The position numbers were made by a program, and so were the translations under genes. This document shows positions 1 to 12,100 of a stretch of 64,000 nt of DNA, one piece after another. The notes beneath the pieces are model-generated. The model did no database searches. It worked only from the letters and a program-made list of their open reading frames with translations, and was not told the DNA's origin. Position 1 is the first letter of the stretch; each line of letters starts with the position of its first letter. The DNA is from Euwallacea fornicatus (lineage: Eukaryota; Arthropoda; Insecta; Coleoptera; Curculionidae), in NCBI RefSeq assembly GCF_040115645.1, contig NW_027096028.1, positions 558,001-622,000 of the forward strand, written 5' to 3'.

Positions 1-176
1 GAAACTCATCGAGATGTCATCATGGTTATTTGTGTCGTCATTATGATCTCATCGAACTGAATAATTTGATTCGTTGTTGACGAAATTTGGAGTTCAATTT
101 CCGAAGTTATCGAGCTTCAAAGTGTGAAAAGTGGCAAAAATTGAGTATTTCACCACATAATGTACGATTTACCTTG
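1..176 (+). repeat. Orphan subtype-B monomer at the left edge
   Basis: This first monomer carries the six linked substitutions of subtype B in its 3' part (about 139-161: TTGAGTATTT, CACCAC, AATG instead of TTGTGTGTTT, GAGCAC, AAAG). All other B monomers I found lie between about 18.78 and 33.56 kb. Its 5' part has T at site 29 and the TTATG allele, a combination I did not see with B elsewhere. It may be the edge of another B block outside the window, or a mosaic made by exchange or conversion. Confidence 0.85.
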
Positions 177-3100
177 GAAACTCATCGAGATGCCATCATG
201 GTTAGTTGTGTCGTCACTAAGATCTCGTCCAACTGAATAATTTGATTCGTTGTTGACGAAATTTGGAGTTCAATTTCCGAAGTTATCGAGCTTCAAAGTG
301 TGAAAAGTGGCAAAAGTTGTGTGTTTGAGCACATAAAGTACGATTTATCTTGGAAACTCATCGAGATGCCATCATGGTTATTTGTGTCGTCATTATGATC
401 TCATCGAACTGAATAATTTGATTCGTTGTTGACGAAATTTGGAGTTCAATTTCCGAAGTTTCGAGCTTCAAAATGTGAAAAGTGGCGAAAGTTGTGTGTT
501 TGAGCACATAAAGTACGATTTATCTTGGAAACTCACGAGATGCCATCATGGTTAGTTGTGTCGTCATTATTATCTCATCGAACTGAATAATTTGATTCGT
601 TGTTGACGAAATTTGGAGTTCAATTTCCGAAGTTATCGAGCTTCAAAGTGTGAAAAGTGGCTAAAGTTGTGTGTTTGAGCACATAAAGTACGATTTATGT
701 TGGAAACTCATCGAGATGCCATCATGGTTAGTTGTGTCGTCATTATGATCTCATCGAACTGAATAATTTGATTCGTTGTGGACGAAATTTGGAGTTCAAT
801 TTCCGAAGTTATCGAGCTTCAAAGTGTGAAAAGTGGCGAAAGTTGTGTGTTTGAGCACATAAAGTACGATTTACCTTGGAAACTCATCGAGATGCCATCA
901 TGGTTAGTTGTGTCGTCACTAAGATCTCATCGAACTGAATAATTTGATTCGTTGTTGACGAAATTTGGAGTTCAATTTCCGAAGTTATCGAGCTTCAAAG
1001 TGTGAAAAGTGGCGAAAGTTGTGTGTTTGAGCACATAAAGTACGATTTACCTTGGAAACTCATCGAGATGCCATCATGGTTATTTGTGTCGTCATTATGA
1101 TCTCATCGAACTGAATAATTTGATTCGTTGTTGACGAAATTTGGAGTTCAATTTCCGAAGTTATCGAGCTTCAAAGTGTGAAAAGTGGCAAAAGTTGTGT
1201 GTTTGAGCACATAAAGTACGATTTATCTTGGAAACTCATCGAGATGCCACCATGGTTAGTTGAGTCGTCACTAAGATCTCATCGAACTGAATAATTTGAT
1301 TCGTTGTTGACGAAATTTGGAGTTCAATTTCCGAAGTTATCGAGCTTCATAGTGTGAAAAGTGGCTAAAGTTGTGTGTTTGAGCACATAAAGTACGATTT
1401 ATGTTGGAAACTCATCGAGATGCCATCATGGTTATTTGTGTCGTCATTATGATCTCATCGAACTGAATAATTTGATTCGTTGTTGACGAAATTTGGAGTT
1501 CAATTTCCGAAGTTATCGAGCTTCAAAGTGTGAAAAGTGGCAAAAGTTGTGTGTTTGAGCACATAAAGTACGATTTACCTTGGAAACTCATCGAGATGCC
1601 ATCATGGTTAGTTGTGTCGTCATTATGATCTCATCGAACTGAATAATTTGATTTGTTGTTGACGAAATTTGGAGTTCAATTTCCGAAGTTATCGAGCTTC
1701 AAAGTGTGAAAAGTGGCAAAAGTTGTGTGTTTGAGCACATAAAGTACGATTTACCTTGGAAACTCATCGAGATGCCATCATGTTTATTTGTGTCGTCATT
1801 ATGATCTCATCGAACTGAATAATTTGATTCGTTGTTGACGAAATTTGGAGTTGAATTTCCGAAGTTATCGAGCTTCAAAGTGTGAAAAGTGGCAAAAGTT
1901 GTGTGTTTGAGCACATAAAGTACGATTTACCTTGGAAACTCATCGAGATGCCATCATGGTTAGTTGTGTCGTCATTATGATCTCATCGAACTGAATAATT
2001 TGATTCGTTGTTGACGAAATTTGGAGTTCAATTTCCGAAGTTATCGAGCTTCAAAGTGTGAAAAGTGGCAAAAGTTGTGTGTTTGAGCACATAAAGTACG
2101 ATTTATCTTGGAAACTCATCGAGATGCCATCATGGTTAGTTGTGTCGTCATTATGATCTCATCGAACTGAATAATTTGATTCGTTGTTGACGAAATTTGG
2201 AGTTCAATTTCCGAAGTTATCGAGCTTCAAAGTGTGAAAAGTGGCAAAAGTTGTGTGTTTGATCACATAAAGTACGATTTATCTTGGAAACTCATCGAGA
2301 TGCCATCATGGTTAGTTGTGTCGTCATTATGATCTCATCGAACTGAATAATTTGATTCGTTGTTGACGAAATTTGGAGTTCAATTTCCGAAGTTATCGAG
2401 CTTCAAAGTGTGAAAAGTGGCTAAAGTTGTGTGTTTGAGCACATAAAGTACGATTTATGTTGGAAACTCATCGAGATGCCATCATGGTTAGTTGTGTCGT
2501 CACTAAGATCTCATCGAATTGATTAATTTGATTCGTTGTTGACAAAATTTGGAGTTCAATTTCCGAAGTTATCGAGCTTCAAAGTGTGAAAAGTGGCTAA
2601 AGTTGTGTGTTTGAGCACATAAAGTACGATTTATGTTGGAAACTCATCGAGATGCCATCATGGTTAGTTGTGTCGTCATTATGATCTCATCGAACTGAAT
2701 AATTTGATTCGTTGTGGACGAAATTTGGAGTTCAATTTCCGAAGTTATCGAGCTTCAAAGTGTGAAAAGTGGCGAAAGTTGTGTGTTTGAGCACATAAAG
2801 TACGATTTACCTTGGAAACTCATCGAGATGCCATCATGGTTAGTTGTGTCGTCATTATGATCTCATCGAACTGAATAATTTGATTCGTTGTTGACGAAAT
2901 TTGGAGTTCAATTTCCGAAGTTATCGAGCTTCAAAGTGTGAAAAGTGGCAAAAGTTGTGTGTTTGAGCACATAAAGTACGATTTATCTTGGAAACTCATC
3001 GAGATGCCATCATGGTTATTTGTGTCGTCATTATGATCTCATCGAACTGAATAATTTGATTCGTTGTTGACGAAATTTGGAGTTCAATTTCCGAAGTTAT

Positions 3101-3654
3101 CGAGCTTCAAAGTGTGAAAAGTGGCAAAAGTTGTGTGTTTGAGCACATAAAGTACGATTTATCTTGGAAACTCATCGAGATGCCACCATGGTTAGTTGTG
3201 TCGTCACTAAGATCTCATCGAACTGAATAATTTGATTCGTTGTTGACGAAATTTGGAGTTCAATTTCCGAAGTTATCGAGCTTCATAGTGTGAAAAGTGG
3301 CTAAAGTTGTGTGTTTGAGCACATAAAGTACGATTTATGTTGGAAACTCATCGAGATGCCATCATGGTTAGTTGTGTCGTCATTATGATCTCATCGAACT
3401 GAATAATTTGATTCGTTGTTGACGAAATTTGGAGTTCAATTTCCGAAGTTATCGAGCTTCAAAGTGTGAAAAGTGGCTAAAGTTGTGTGTTTGAGCACAT
3501 AAAGTACGATTTATGTTGGAAACTCATCGAGATGCCATCATGGTTAGTTGTGTCGTCATTATGATCTCATCGAACTGAATAATTTGATTCGATGTTGACG
3601 AAATTTGGAGTTGAATTTCCGAAGTTATCGAGCTTCAAAGTGTGAAAAGTGGCG

Positions 3655-6293
3655 AAAGTTGTGTGTTTGAGCACATAAAGTACGATTTACCTTGGAAACT
3701 CATCGAGATGCCATCATGGTTAGTTGTGTCGTCACTAAGATCTCATCGAATTGAATAATTTGATTCGTTGTTGACGAAATTTGGAGTTCAATTTCCGAAG
3801 TTATCGAGCTTCAAAGTGTGAAAAGTGGCAAAAGTTGTGTGTTTGAGCACATAAAGTACGATTTATCTTGGAAACTCATCGAGATGCCATCATGGTTATT
3901 TGTGTCGTCATTATGATCTCATCGAACTGAATAATTTGATTCGTTGTTGACGAAATTTGGAGTTCAATTTCCGAAGTTATCGAGCTTCAAAGTGTGAAAA
4001 GTGGCAAAAGTTGTGTGTTTGAGCACATAAAGTACGATTTACCTTGGAAACTCATCGAGATGCCATCATGGTTATTTGTGTCGTCATTATGATCTCATCG
4101 AACTGAATAATTTGATTCGGTGTTGACGAAATTTGGAGTTCAATTTCCGAAGTTATCGAGCTTCAAAGTGTGAAAAGTGGTAAAAGTTGTGTGTTTGAGC
4201 ACATAAAGTACGATTTATCTTGGAAACTCATCGAGATGCCACCATGGTTAGTTGTGTCGTCACTAAGATCTCATCGAACTGAATAATTTGATTCGTTGTT
4301 GACGAAATTTGGAGTTCAATTTCCGAAGTTATCGAGCTTCATAGTGTGAAAAGTGGCTAAAGTTGTGTGTTTGAGCACATAAAGTACGATTTATGTTGGA
4401 AACTCATCGAGATGCCATCATGGTTAGTTGTGTCGTCATTATGATCTCATCGAACTGAATAATTTGATTCGTTGTTGACGAAATTTGGAGTTCAATTTCC
4501 GAAGTTATCGAGCTTCAAAGTGTGAAAAGTGGCAAAAGTTGTGTTTTTGAGCACATAAAGTACGATTTATCTTGGGAACTCATCGAGATGCCATCATGGT
4601 TATTTGTGTCGTCATTATGATCTCATCGAACTGAATAATTTGATTCGTTGTTGACGAAATTTGGAGTTCAATTTCCGAAGTTATCGAGCTTCAAAGTGTG
4701 AAAAGTGGCAAAAGTTGTGTGTTTGAGCACATAAAGTACGATTTACCTTGGAAACTCATCGAGATGCCATCATGGTTAGTTGTGTCGTCATTATGATCTC
4801 ATCGAACTGAATAATTTGATTCGTTGTTGACGAAATTTGGAGTTCAATTTCCGAAGTTATCGAGCTTCAAAGTGTGAAAAGTGGCAAAAGTTGTGTGTTT
4901 GAGCACATAAAGTACGATTTATCTTGGAAACTCATCGAGATGCCATCATGGTTATTTGTGTCGTCATTATGATCTCATCGAACTGAATAATTTGATTCGT
5001 TGTTGACGAAATTTGGAGTTCAATTTCCGAAGTTATCGAGCTTCAAAGTGTGAAAAGTGGCAAAAGTTGTGTGTTTGAGCACATAAAGTACGATTTACCT
5101 TGGAAACTCATCGAGATGCCATCATGGTTAGTTGTGTCGTCATTATGATCTCATCGAACTGAATAATTTGATTCGTTGTTGACGAAATTTGGAGTTCAAT
5201 TTCCGAAGTTATCGAGCTTCAAAGTGTGAAAAGTGGCAAAAGTTGTGTGTTTGAGCACATAAAGTACGATTTACCTTGGAAACTCATCGAGATGCCATCA
5301 TGGTTATTTGTGTCGTCATTATGATCTCATCGAACTGAATAATTTGATTCGGTGTTGACGAAATTTGGAGTTCAATTTCCGAAGTTATCGAGCTTCAAAG
5401 TGTGAAAAGTGGTAAAAGTTGTGTGTTTGAGCACATAAAGTACGATTTACCTTGGAAACTCATCGAGATGCCATCATGGTTAGTTGTGTCGTCACTAAGA
5501 TCTCATCGAATTGAATAATTTGATTCGTTGTTGACGAAATTTGGAGTTCAATTTCCGAAGTTATCGAGCTTCAAAGTGTGAAAAGTGGCAAAAGTTGTGT
5601 GTTTGAGCACATAAAGTACGATTTATCTTGGAAACTCATCGAGATGCCATCATGGTTATTTGTGTCGTCATTATGATCTCATCGAACTGAATAATTTGAT
5701 TCGTTGTTGACGAAATTTGGAGTTCAATTTCCGAAGTTATCGAGCTTCAAAGTGTGAAAAGTGGCAAAAGTTGTGTGTTTGAGCACATAAAGTACGATTT
5801 ACCTTGGAAACTCATCGAGATGCCATCATGGTTATTTGTGTCGTCATTATGATCTCATCGAACTGAATAATTTGATTCGGTGTTGACGAAATTTGGAGTT
5901 CAATTTCCGAAGTTATCGAGCTTCAAAGTGTGAAAAGTGGTAAAAGTTGTGTGTTTGAGCACATAAAGTACGATTTATCTTGGAAACTCATCGAGATGCC
6001 ACCATGGTTAGTTGTGTCGTCACTAAGATCTCATCGAACTGAATAATTTGATTCGTTGTTGACGAAATTTGGAGTTCAATTTCCGAAGTTATCGAGCTTC
6101 ATAGTGTGAAAAGTGGCTAAAGTTGTGTGTTTGAGCACATAAAGTACGATTTATGTTGGAAACTCATCGAGATGCCATCATGGTTAGTTGTGTCGTCATT
6201 ATGATCTCATCGAACTGAATAATTTGATTCGTTGTTGACGAAATTTGGAGTTCAATTTCCGAAGTTATCGAGCTTCAAAGTGTGAAAAGTGGC
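3655..6293 (+). repeat. 1760-bp (ten-monomer) internal duplication
   Basis: 3655-4533 and 5415-6293 match at shift 1760 across five monomers, including the rare CGGTG base (4119 and the copy near 5879), GGTAAAAG, the GCCACC monomer (4238 and 5998) and CTTCATAG. On the left they diverge at 3653-3654/5413-5414 (GGCGAAAG versus GGTAAAAG); on the right at 4534/6294 (GGCAAAAG versus GGCTAAAG). This 879-bp match is the likely exchange interval for the ten-monomer difference between the two long segmental copies. Confidence 0.85.
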
Positions 6294-7525
6294 TAAAGTT
6301 GTGTGTTTGAGCACATAAAGTACGATTTATGTTGGAAACTCATCGAGATGCCATCATGGTTAGTTGTGTCGTCACTAAGATCTCATCGAATTGAATAATT
6401 TGATTCGTTGTTGACGAAATTTGGAGTTCAATTTCCGAAGTTATCGAGCTTCAAAGTGTGAAAAGTGGCAAAAGTTGTGTGTTTGAGCACATAAAGTACG
6501 ATTTATCTTGGAAACTCATCGAGATGCCATCATGGTTATTTGTGTCGTCATTATGATCTCATCGAACTGAATAATTTGATTCGTTGTTGACGAAATTTGG
6601 AGTTCAATTTCCGAAGTTATCGAGCTTCAAAGTGTGAAAAGTGGCAAAAGTTGTGTGTTTGAGCACATAAAGTACGATTTACCTTGGAAACTCATCGAGA
6701 AGCCATCATGGTTATTTGTGTCGTCATTATGATCTCATCGAACTGAATAATTTGATTCGTTGTTGACGAAATTTGGAGTTCAATTTCCGAAGTTATCGAG
6801 CTTCAAAGTGTGAAAAGTGGCAAAAGTTGTGTTTTTGAGCACATAAAGTACGATTTATCTTGGGAACTCATCGAGATGCCATCATGGTTATTTGTGTCGT
6901 CATTATGATCTCATCGAACTGAATAATTTGATTCGTTGTTGACGAAATTTGGAGTTCAATTTCCGAAGTTATCGAGCTTCAAAGTGTGAAAAGTGGCAAA
7001 AGTTGTGTGTTTGAGCACATAAAGTACGATTTACCTTGGAAACTCATCGAGATGCCATCATGGTTAGTTGTGTCGTCATTATGATCTCATCGAACTGAAT
7101 AATTTGATTCGTTGTTGACGAAATTTGGAGTTCAATTTCCGAAGTTATCGAGCTTCAAAGTGTGAAAAGTGGCAAAAGTTGTGTGTTTGAGCACATAAAG
7201 TACGATTTATCTTGGAAACTCATCGAGATGCCATCATGGTTATTTGTGTCGTCATTATGATCTCATCGAACTGAATAATTTGATTCGTTGTTGACGAAAT
7301 TTGGAGTTCAATTTCCGAAGTTATCGAGCTTCAAAGTGTGAAAAGTGGCAAAAGTTGTGTGTTTGAGCACATAAAGTACGATTTACCTTGGAAACTCATC
7401 GAGATGCCATCATGGTTAGTTGTGTCGTCATTATGATCTCATCGAACTGAATAATTTGATTCGTTGTTGACGAAATTTGGAGTTCAATTTCCGAAGTTAT
7501 CGAGCTTCAAAGTGTGAAAAGTGGC
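4428..7525 (+). repeat. 2288-bp shift (13 monomers) internal duplication
   Basis: 4428-5237 matches 6716-7525 at a shift of exactly 13 x 176. The shared marker monomer has GTGTTTTTGAG (4541/6829) followed by CTTGGGAACT. The same marker occurs a third time at 12810 through the 5981-bp segmental duplication. The match ends at 5238/7526, where site 136 is A in one and T in the other. Confidence 0.85.
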
Positions 7526-8557
7526 TAAAGTTGTGTGTTTGAGCACATAAAGTACGATTTATGTTGGAAACTCATCGAGATGCCATCATGGTTATTTGTG
7601 TCGTCATTATGATCTCATCGAACTGAATAATTTGATTCGTTGTTGACGAAATTTGGAGTTCAATTTCCGAAGTTATCGAGCTTCAAAGTGTGAAAAGTGG
7701 CAAAAGTTGTGTGTTTGAGCACATAAAGTACGATTTACCTTGGAAACTCATCGAGATGCCATCATGTTTATTTGTGTCGTCATTATGATCTCATCGAACT
7801 GAATAATTTGATTCGTTGTTGACGAAATTTGGAGTTGAATTTCCGAAGTTATCGAGCTTCAAAGTGTGAAAACTGGCAAAAGTTGTGTGTTTGAGCACAT
7901 AAAGTACGATTTACCTTGGAAACTCATCGAGATGCCATCATGGTTAGTTGTGTCGTCACTAAGATCTCATCGAATTGAATAATTTGATTCGTTGTTGACG
8001 AAATTTGGAGTTCAATTTCCGAAGTTTCGAGCTTCAAAGTGTGAAAAGTGGCGAAAGTTGTGTGTTTGAGCACATAAAGTACGATTTACCTTGGAAACTC
8101 ATCGAGATGCCATCATGGTTAGTTGTGTCGTCACTAAGATCTCATCGAAATGATTAATTTGATTCGTTGTTGACGAAATTTGGAGTTCAATTTCCGAAGT
8201 TTCGAGCTTCAAAGTGTGAAAAGTGGCGAAAGTTGTGTGTTTGAGCGCATAAAGTACGATTTATCTTGGAAACTCATCGAGATGCCATCATGGTTAGTTG
8301 TGTCGTCATTATGATCTCATCGAACTGAATAATTTGATTCGTTGTTGACGAAATTTGGAGTTCAATTTCCGAAGTTTCGAGCTTCAAAGTGTGAAAAGTG
8401 GCGAAAGTTGTGTGTTTGAGCACATAAAGTACGATTTACCTTGGAAACTCATCGAGATGCCATCATGGTTAGTTGTGTCGTCACTAAGATCTCATCGAAT
8501 TGATTAATTTGATTCGTTGTTGACGAAATTTGGAGTTCAATTTCCGAAGTTATCGAG

Positions 8558-8640
8558 CTTCATAGTGTGAAAAGTGGCTAAAGTTGTGTGTTTGAGCACA
8601 TAAAGTACGATTTATGTTGGAAACTCATCGAGATGCCACC
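8558..8640 (+). repeat. Junction (chimeric) monomer at the right end of the first long segment
   Basis: Up to 8562 this monomer follows the segment shared with 14543; from 8563 it switches to the CTTCATAG, GGCTAAAG, ATGTTG allele set, leading into a GCCACC monomer at 8635. CTTCATAG otherwise accompanies the GCCACC monomers, except here and near 45625. The switch inside a monomer without loss of phase is what homologous unequal crossing-over or conversion produces. Confidence 0.7.
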
Positions 8641-9144
8641 ATGGTTAGTTGTGTCGTCACTAAGATCTCATCGAACTGAATAATTTGATTCGTTGTTGAC
8701 GAAATTTGGAGTTCAATTTCCGAAGTTATCGAGCTTCATAGTGTGAAAAGTGGCTAAAGTTGTGTGTTTGAGCACATAAAGTACGATTTATGTTGGAAAC
8801 TCATCGAGATGCCATCATGGTTAGTTGTGTCGTCATTATGATCTCATCGAACTGAATAATTTGATTCGTTGTGGACGAAATTTGGAGTTCAATTTCCGAA
8901 GTTATCGAGCTTCAAAGTGTGAAAAGTGGCAAAAGTTGTGTGTTTGAGCACATAAAGTACGATTTACCTTGGAAACTCATCGAGATGCCATCATGGTTAG
9001 TTGTGTCGTCATTATGATCTCATCGAACTGAATAATTTGATTCGTTGTTGACGAAATTTGGAGTTCAATTTCCGAAGTTATCGAGCTTCAAAGTGTGAAA
9101 AGTGGCAAAAGTTGTGTGTTTGAGCACATAAAGTACGATTTATC

Positions 9145-12100
9145 TTGGAAACTCATCGAGATGCCATCATGGTTATTTGTGTCGTCATTATGATCTCATC
9201 GAACTGAATAATTTGATTCGTTGTTGACGAAATTTGGAGTTCAATTTCCGAAGTTATCGAGCTTCAAAGTGTGAAAAGTGGCAAAAGTTGTGTGTTTGAG
9301 CACATAAAGTACGATTTACCTTGGAAACTCATCGAGATGCCATCATGGTTAGTTGTGTCGTCATTATGATCTCATCGAACTGAATAATTTGATTTGTTGT
9401 TGACGAAATTTGGAGTTCAATTTCCGAAGTTATCGAGCTTCAAAGTGTGAAAAGTGGCAAAAGTTGTGTGTTTGAGCACATAAAGTACGATTTACCTTGG
9501 AAACTCATCGAGATGCCATCATGTTTATTTGTGTCGTCATTATGATCTCATCGAACTGAATAATTTGATTCGTTGTTGACGAAATTTGGAGTTGAATTTC
9601 CGAAGTTATCGAGCTTCAAAGTGTGAAAAGTGGCAAAAGTTGTGTGTTTGAGCACATAAAGTACGATTTACCTTGGAAACTCATCGAGATGCCATCATGG
9701 TTAGTTGTGTCGTCATTATGATCTCATCGAACTGAATAATTTGATTCGTTGTTGACGAAATTTGGAGTTCAATTTCCGAAGTTATCGAGCTTCAAAGTGT
9801 GAAAAGTGGCAAAAGTTGTGTGTTTGAGCACATAAAGTACGATTTATCTTGGAAACTCATCGAGATGCCATCATGGTTAGTTGTGTCGTCATTATGATCT
9901 CATCGAACTGAATAATTTGATTCGTTGTTGACGAAATTTGGAGTTCAATTTCCGAAGTTATCGAGCTTCAAAGTGTGAAAAGTGGCAAAAGTTGTGTGTT
10001 TGATCACATAAAGTACGATTTATCTTGGAAACTCATCGAGATGCCATCATGGTTAGTTGTGTCGTCATTATGATCTCATCGAACTGAATAATTTGATTCG
10101 TTGTTGACGAAATTTGGAGTTCAATTTCCGAAGTTATCGAGCTTCAAAGTGTGAAAAGTGGCTAAAGTTGTGTGTTTGAGCACATAAAGTACGATTTATG
10201 TTGGAAACTCATCGAGATGCCATCATGGTTAGTTGTGTCGTCACTAAGATCTCATCGAATTGATTAATTTGATTCGTTGTTGACAAAATTTGGAGTTCAA
10301 TTTCCGAAGTTATCGAGCTTCAAAGTGTGAAAAGTGGCTAAAGTTGTGTGTTTGAGCACATAAAGTACGATTTATGTTGGAAACTCATCGAGATGCCATC
10401 ATGGTTAGTTGTGTCGTCATTATGATCTCATCGAACTGAATAATTTGATTCGTTGTGGACGAAATTTGGAGTTCAATTTCCGAAGTTATCGAGCTTCAAA
10501 GTGTGAAAAGTGGCGAAAGTTGTGTGTTTGAGCACATAAAGTACGATTTACCTTGGAAACTCATCGAGATGCCATCATGGTTAGTTGTGTCGTCATTATG
10601 ATCTCATCGAACTGAATAATTTGATTCGTTGTTGACGAAATTTGGAGTTCAATTTCCGAAGTTATCGAGCTTCAAAGTGTGAAAAGTGGCAAAAGTTGTG
10701 TGTTTGAGCACATAAAGTACGATTTATCTTGGAAACTCATCGAGATGCCATCATGGTTATTTGTGTCGTCATTATGATCTCATCGAACTGAATAATTTGA
10801 TTCGTTGTTGACGAAATTTGGAGTTCAATTTCCGAAGTTATCGAGCTTCAAAGTGTGAAAAGTGGCAAAAGTTGTGTGTTTGAGCACATAAAGTACGATT
10901 TATCTTGGAAACTCATCGAGATGCCACCATGGTTAGTTGTGTCGTCACTAAGATCTCATCGAACTGAATAATTTGATTCGTTGTTGACGAAATTTGGAGT
11001 TCAATTTCCGAAGTTATCGAGCTTCATAGTGTGAAAAGTGGCTAAAGTTGTGTGTTTGAGCACATAAAGTACGATTTATGTTGGAAACTCATCGAGATGC
11101 CATCATGGTTAGTTGTGTCGTCATTATGATCTCATCGAACTGAATAATTTGATTCGTTGTTGACGAAATTTGGAGTTCAATTTCCGAAGTTATCGAGCTT
11201 CAAAGTGTGAAAAGTGGCTAAAGTTGTGTGTTTGAGCACATAAAGTACGATTTATGTTGGAAACTCATCGAGATGCCATCATGGTTAGTTGTGTCGTCAT
11301 TATGATCTCATCGAACTGAATAATTTGATTCGATGTTGACGAAATTTGGAGTTGAATTTCCGAAGTTATCGAGCTTCAAAGTGTGAAAAGTGGCGAAAGT
11401 TGTGTGTTTGAGCACATAAAGTACGATTTACCTTGGAAACTCATCGAGATGCCATCATGGTTAGTTGTGTCGTCACTAAGATCTCATCGAATTGAATAAT
11501 TTGATTCGTTGTTGACGAAATTTGGAGTTCAATTTCCGAAGTTATCGAGCTTCAAAGTGTGAAAAGTGGCAAAAGTTGTGTGTTTGAGCACATAAAGTAC
11601 GATTTATCTTGGAAACTCATCGAGATGCCATCATGGTTATTTGTGTCGTCATTATGATCTCATCGAACTGAATAATTTGATTCGTTGTTGACGAAATTTG
11701 GAGTTCAATTTCCGAAGTTATCGAGCTTCAAAGTGTGAAAAGTGGCAAAAGTTGTGTGTTTGAGCACATAAAGTACGATTTACCTTGGAAACTCATCGAG
11801 ATGCCATCATGGTTATTTGTGTCGTCATTATGATCTCATCGAACTGAATAATTTGATTCGGTGTTGACGAAATTTGGAGTTCAATTTCCGAAGTTATCGA
11901 GCTTCAAAGTGTGAAAAGTGGTAAAAGTTGTGTGTTTGAGCACATAAAGTACGATTTATCTTGGAAACTCATCGAGATGCCACCATGGTTAGTTGTGTCG
12001 TCACTAAGATCTCATCGAACTGAATAATTTGATTCGTTGTTGACGAAATTTGGAGTTCAATTTCCGAAGTTATCGAGCTTCATAGTGTGAAAAGTGGCTA

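Larger units (their letters stand above)
1404..8562 (+). repeat. Long segmental duplication, copy 1 (about 7.16 kb)
   Basis: Copy 1 of a segment repeated at 9145-14543. Its left part (1404-4533) matches 9145-12274 at a constant shift of 7741 bp. Its right part (5415-8562) matches 11396-14543 at a shift of 5981 bp. Rare markers shared at shift 7741 include GATCAC at 2261/10002, TGTTTA at 1781/9522, CGATGTTG at 3590/11331 and GTGGAC at 2714/10455. Markers at shift 5981 include GAAGCC at 6699/12680, AACTGGC at 7871/13852, GAAATGATT at 8147/14128 and GAGCGCAT at 8243/14224. The two shifts differ by 1760 bp, exactly ten 176-bp monomers, so copy 1 holds ten monomers that copy 2 lacks. Confidence 0.9.

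Noticed and set aside
44..100. Short inverted repeats (AGATCT, CCAT-C-ATGG, AAATT-N8-AATTT) as terminators or operators
   Set aside because: They are part of every monomer, too short, without a T-run or adjacent gene; bacterial-type regulation does not apply.
48..130. Internal ancient duplication of the monomer (CTCATCGA twice; GAGTTCAA versus GAGCTTCAA)
   Set aside because: The similarity is limited to 8-9 bp words without a consistent offset, so chance is not excluded.
1246..1300. Perfect Kozak context GCCACCATGG as a translation start
   Set aside because: The frame from that ATG ends after 12 codons (TGA in AACTGA). The context arises from one T-to-C change in GCCATCATGG.
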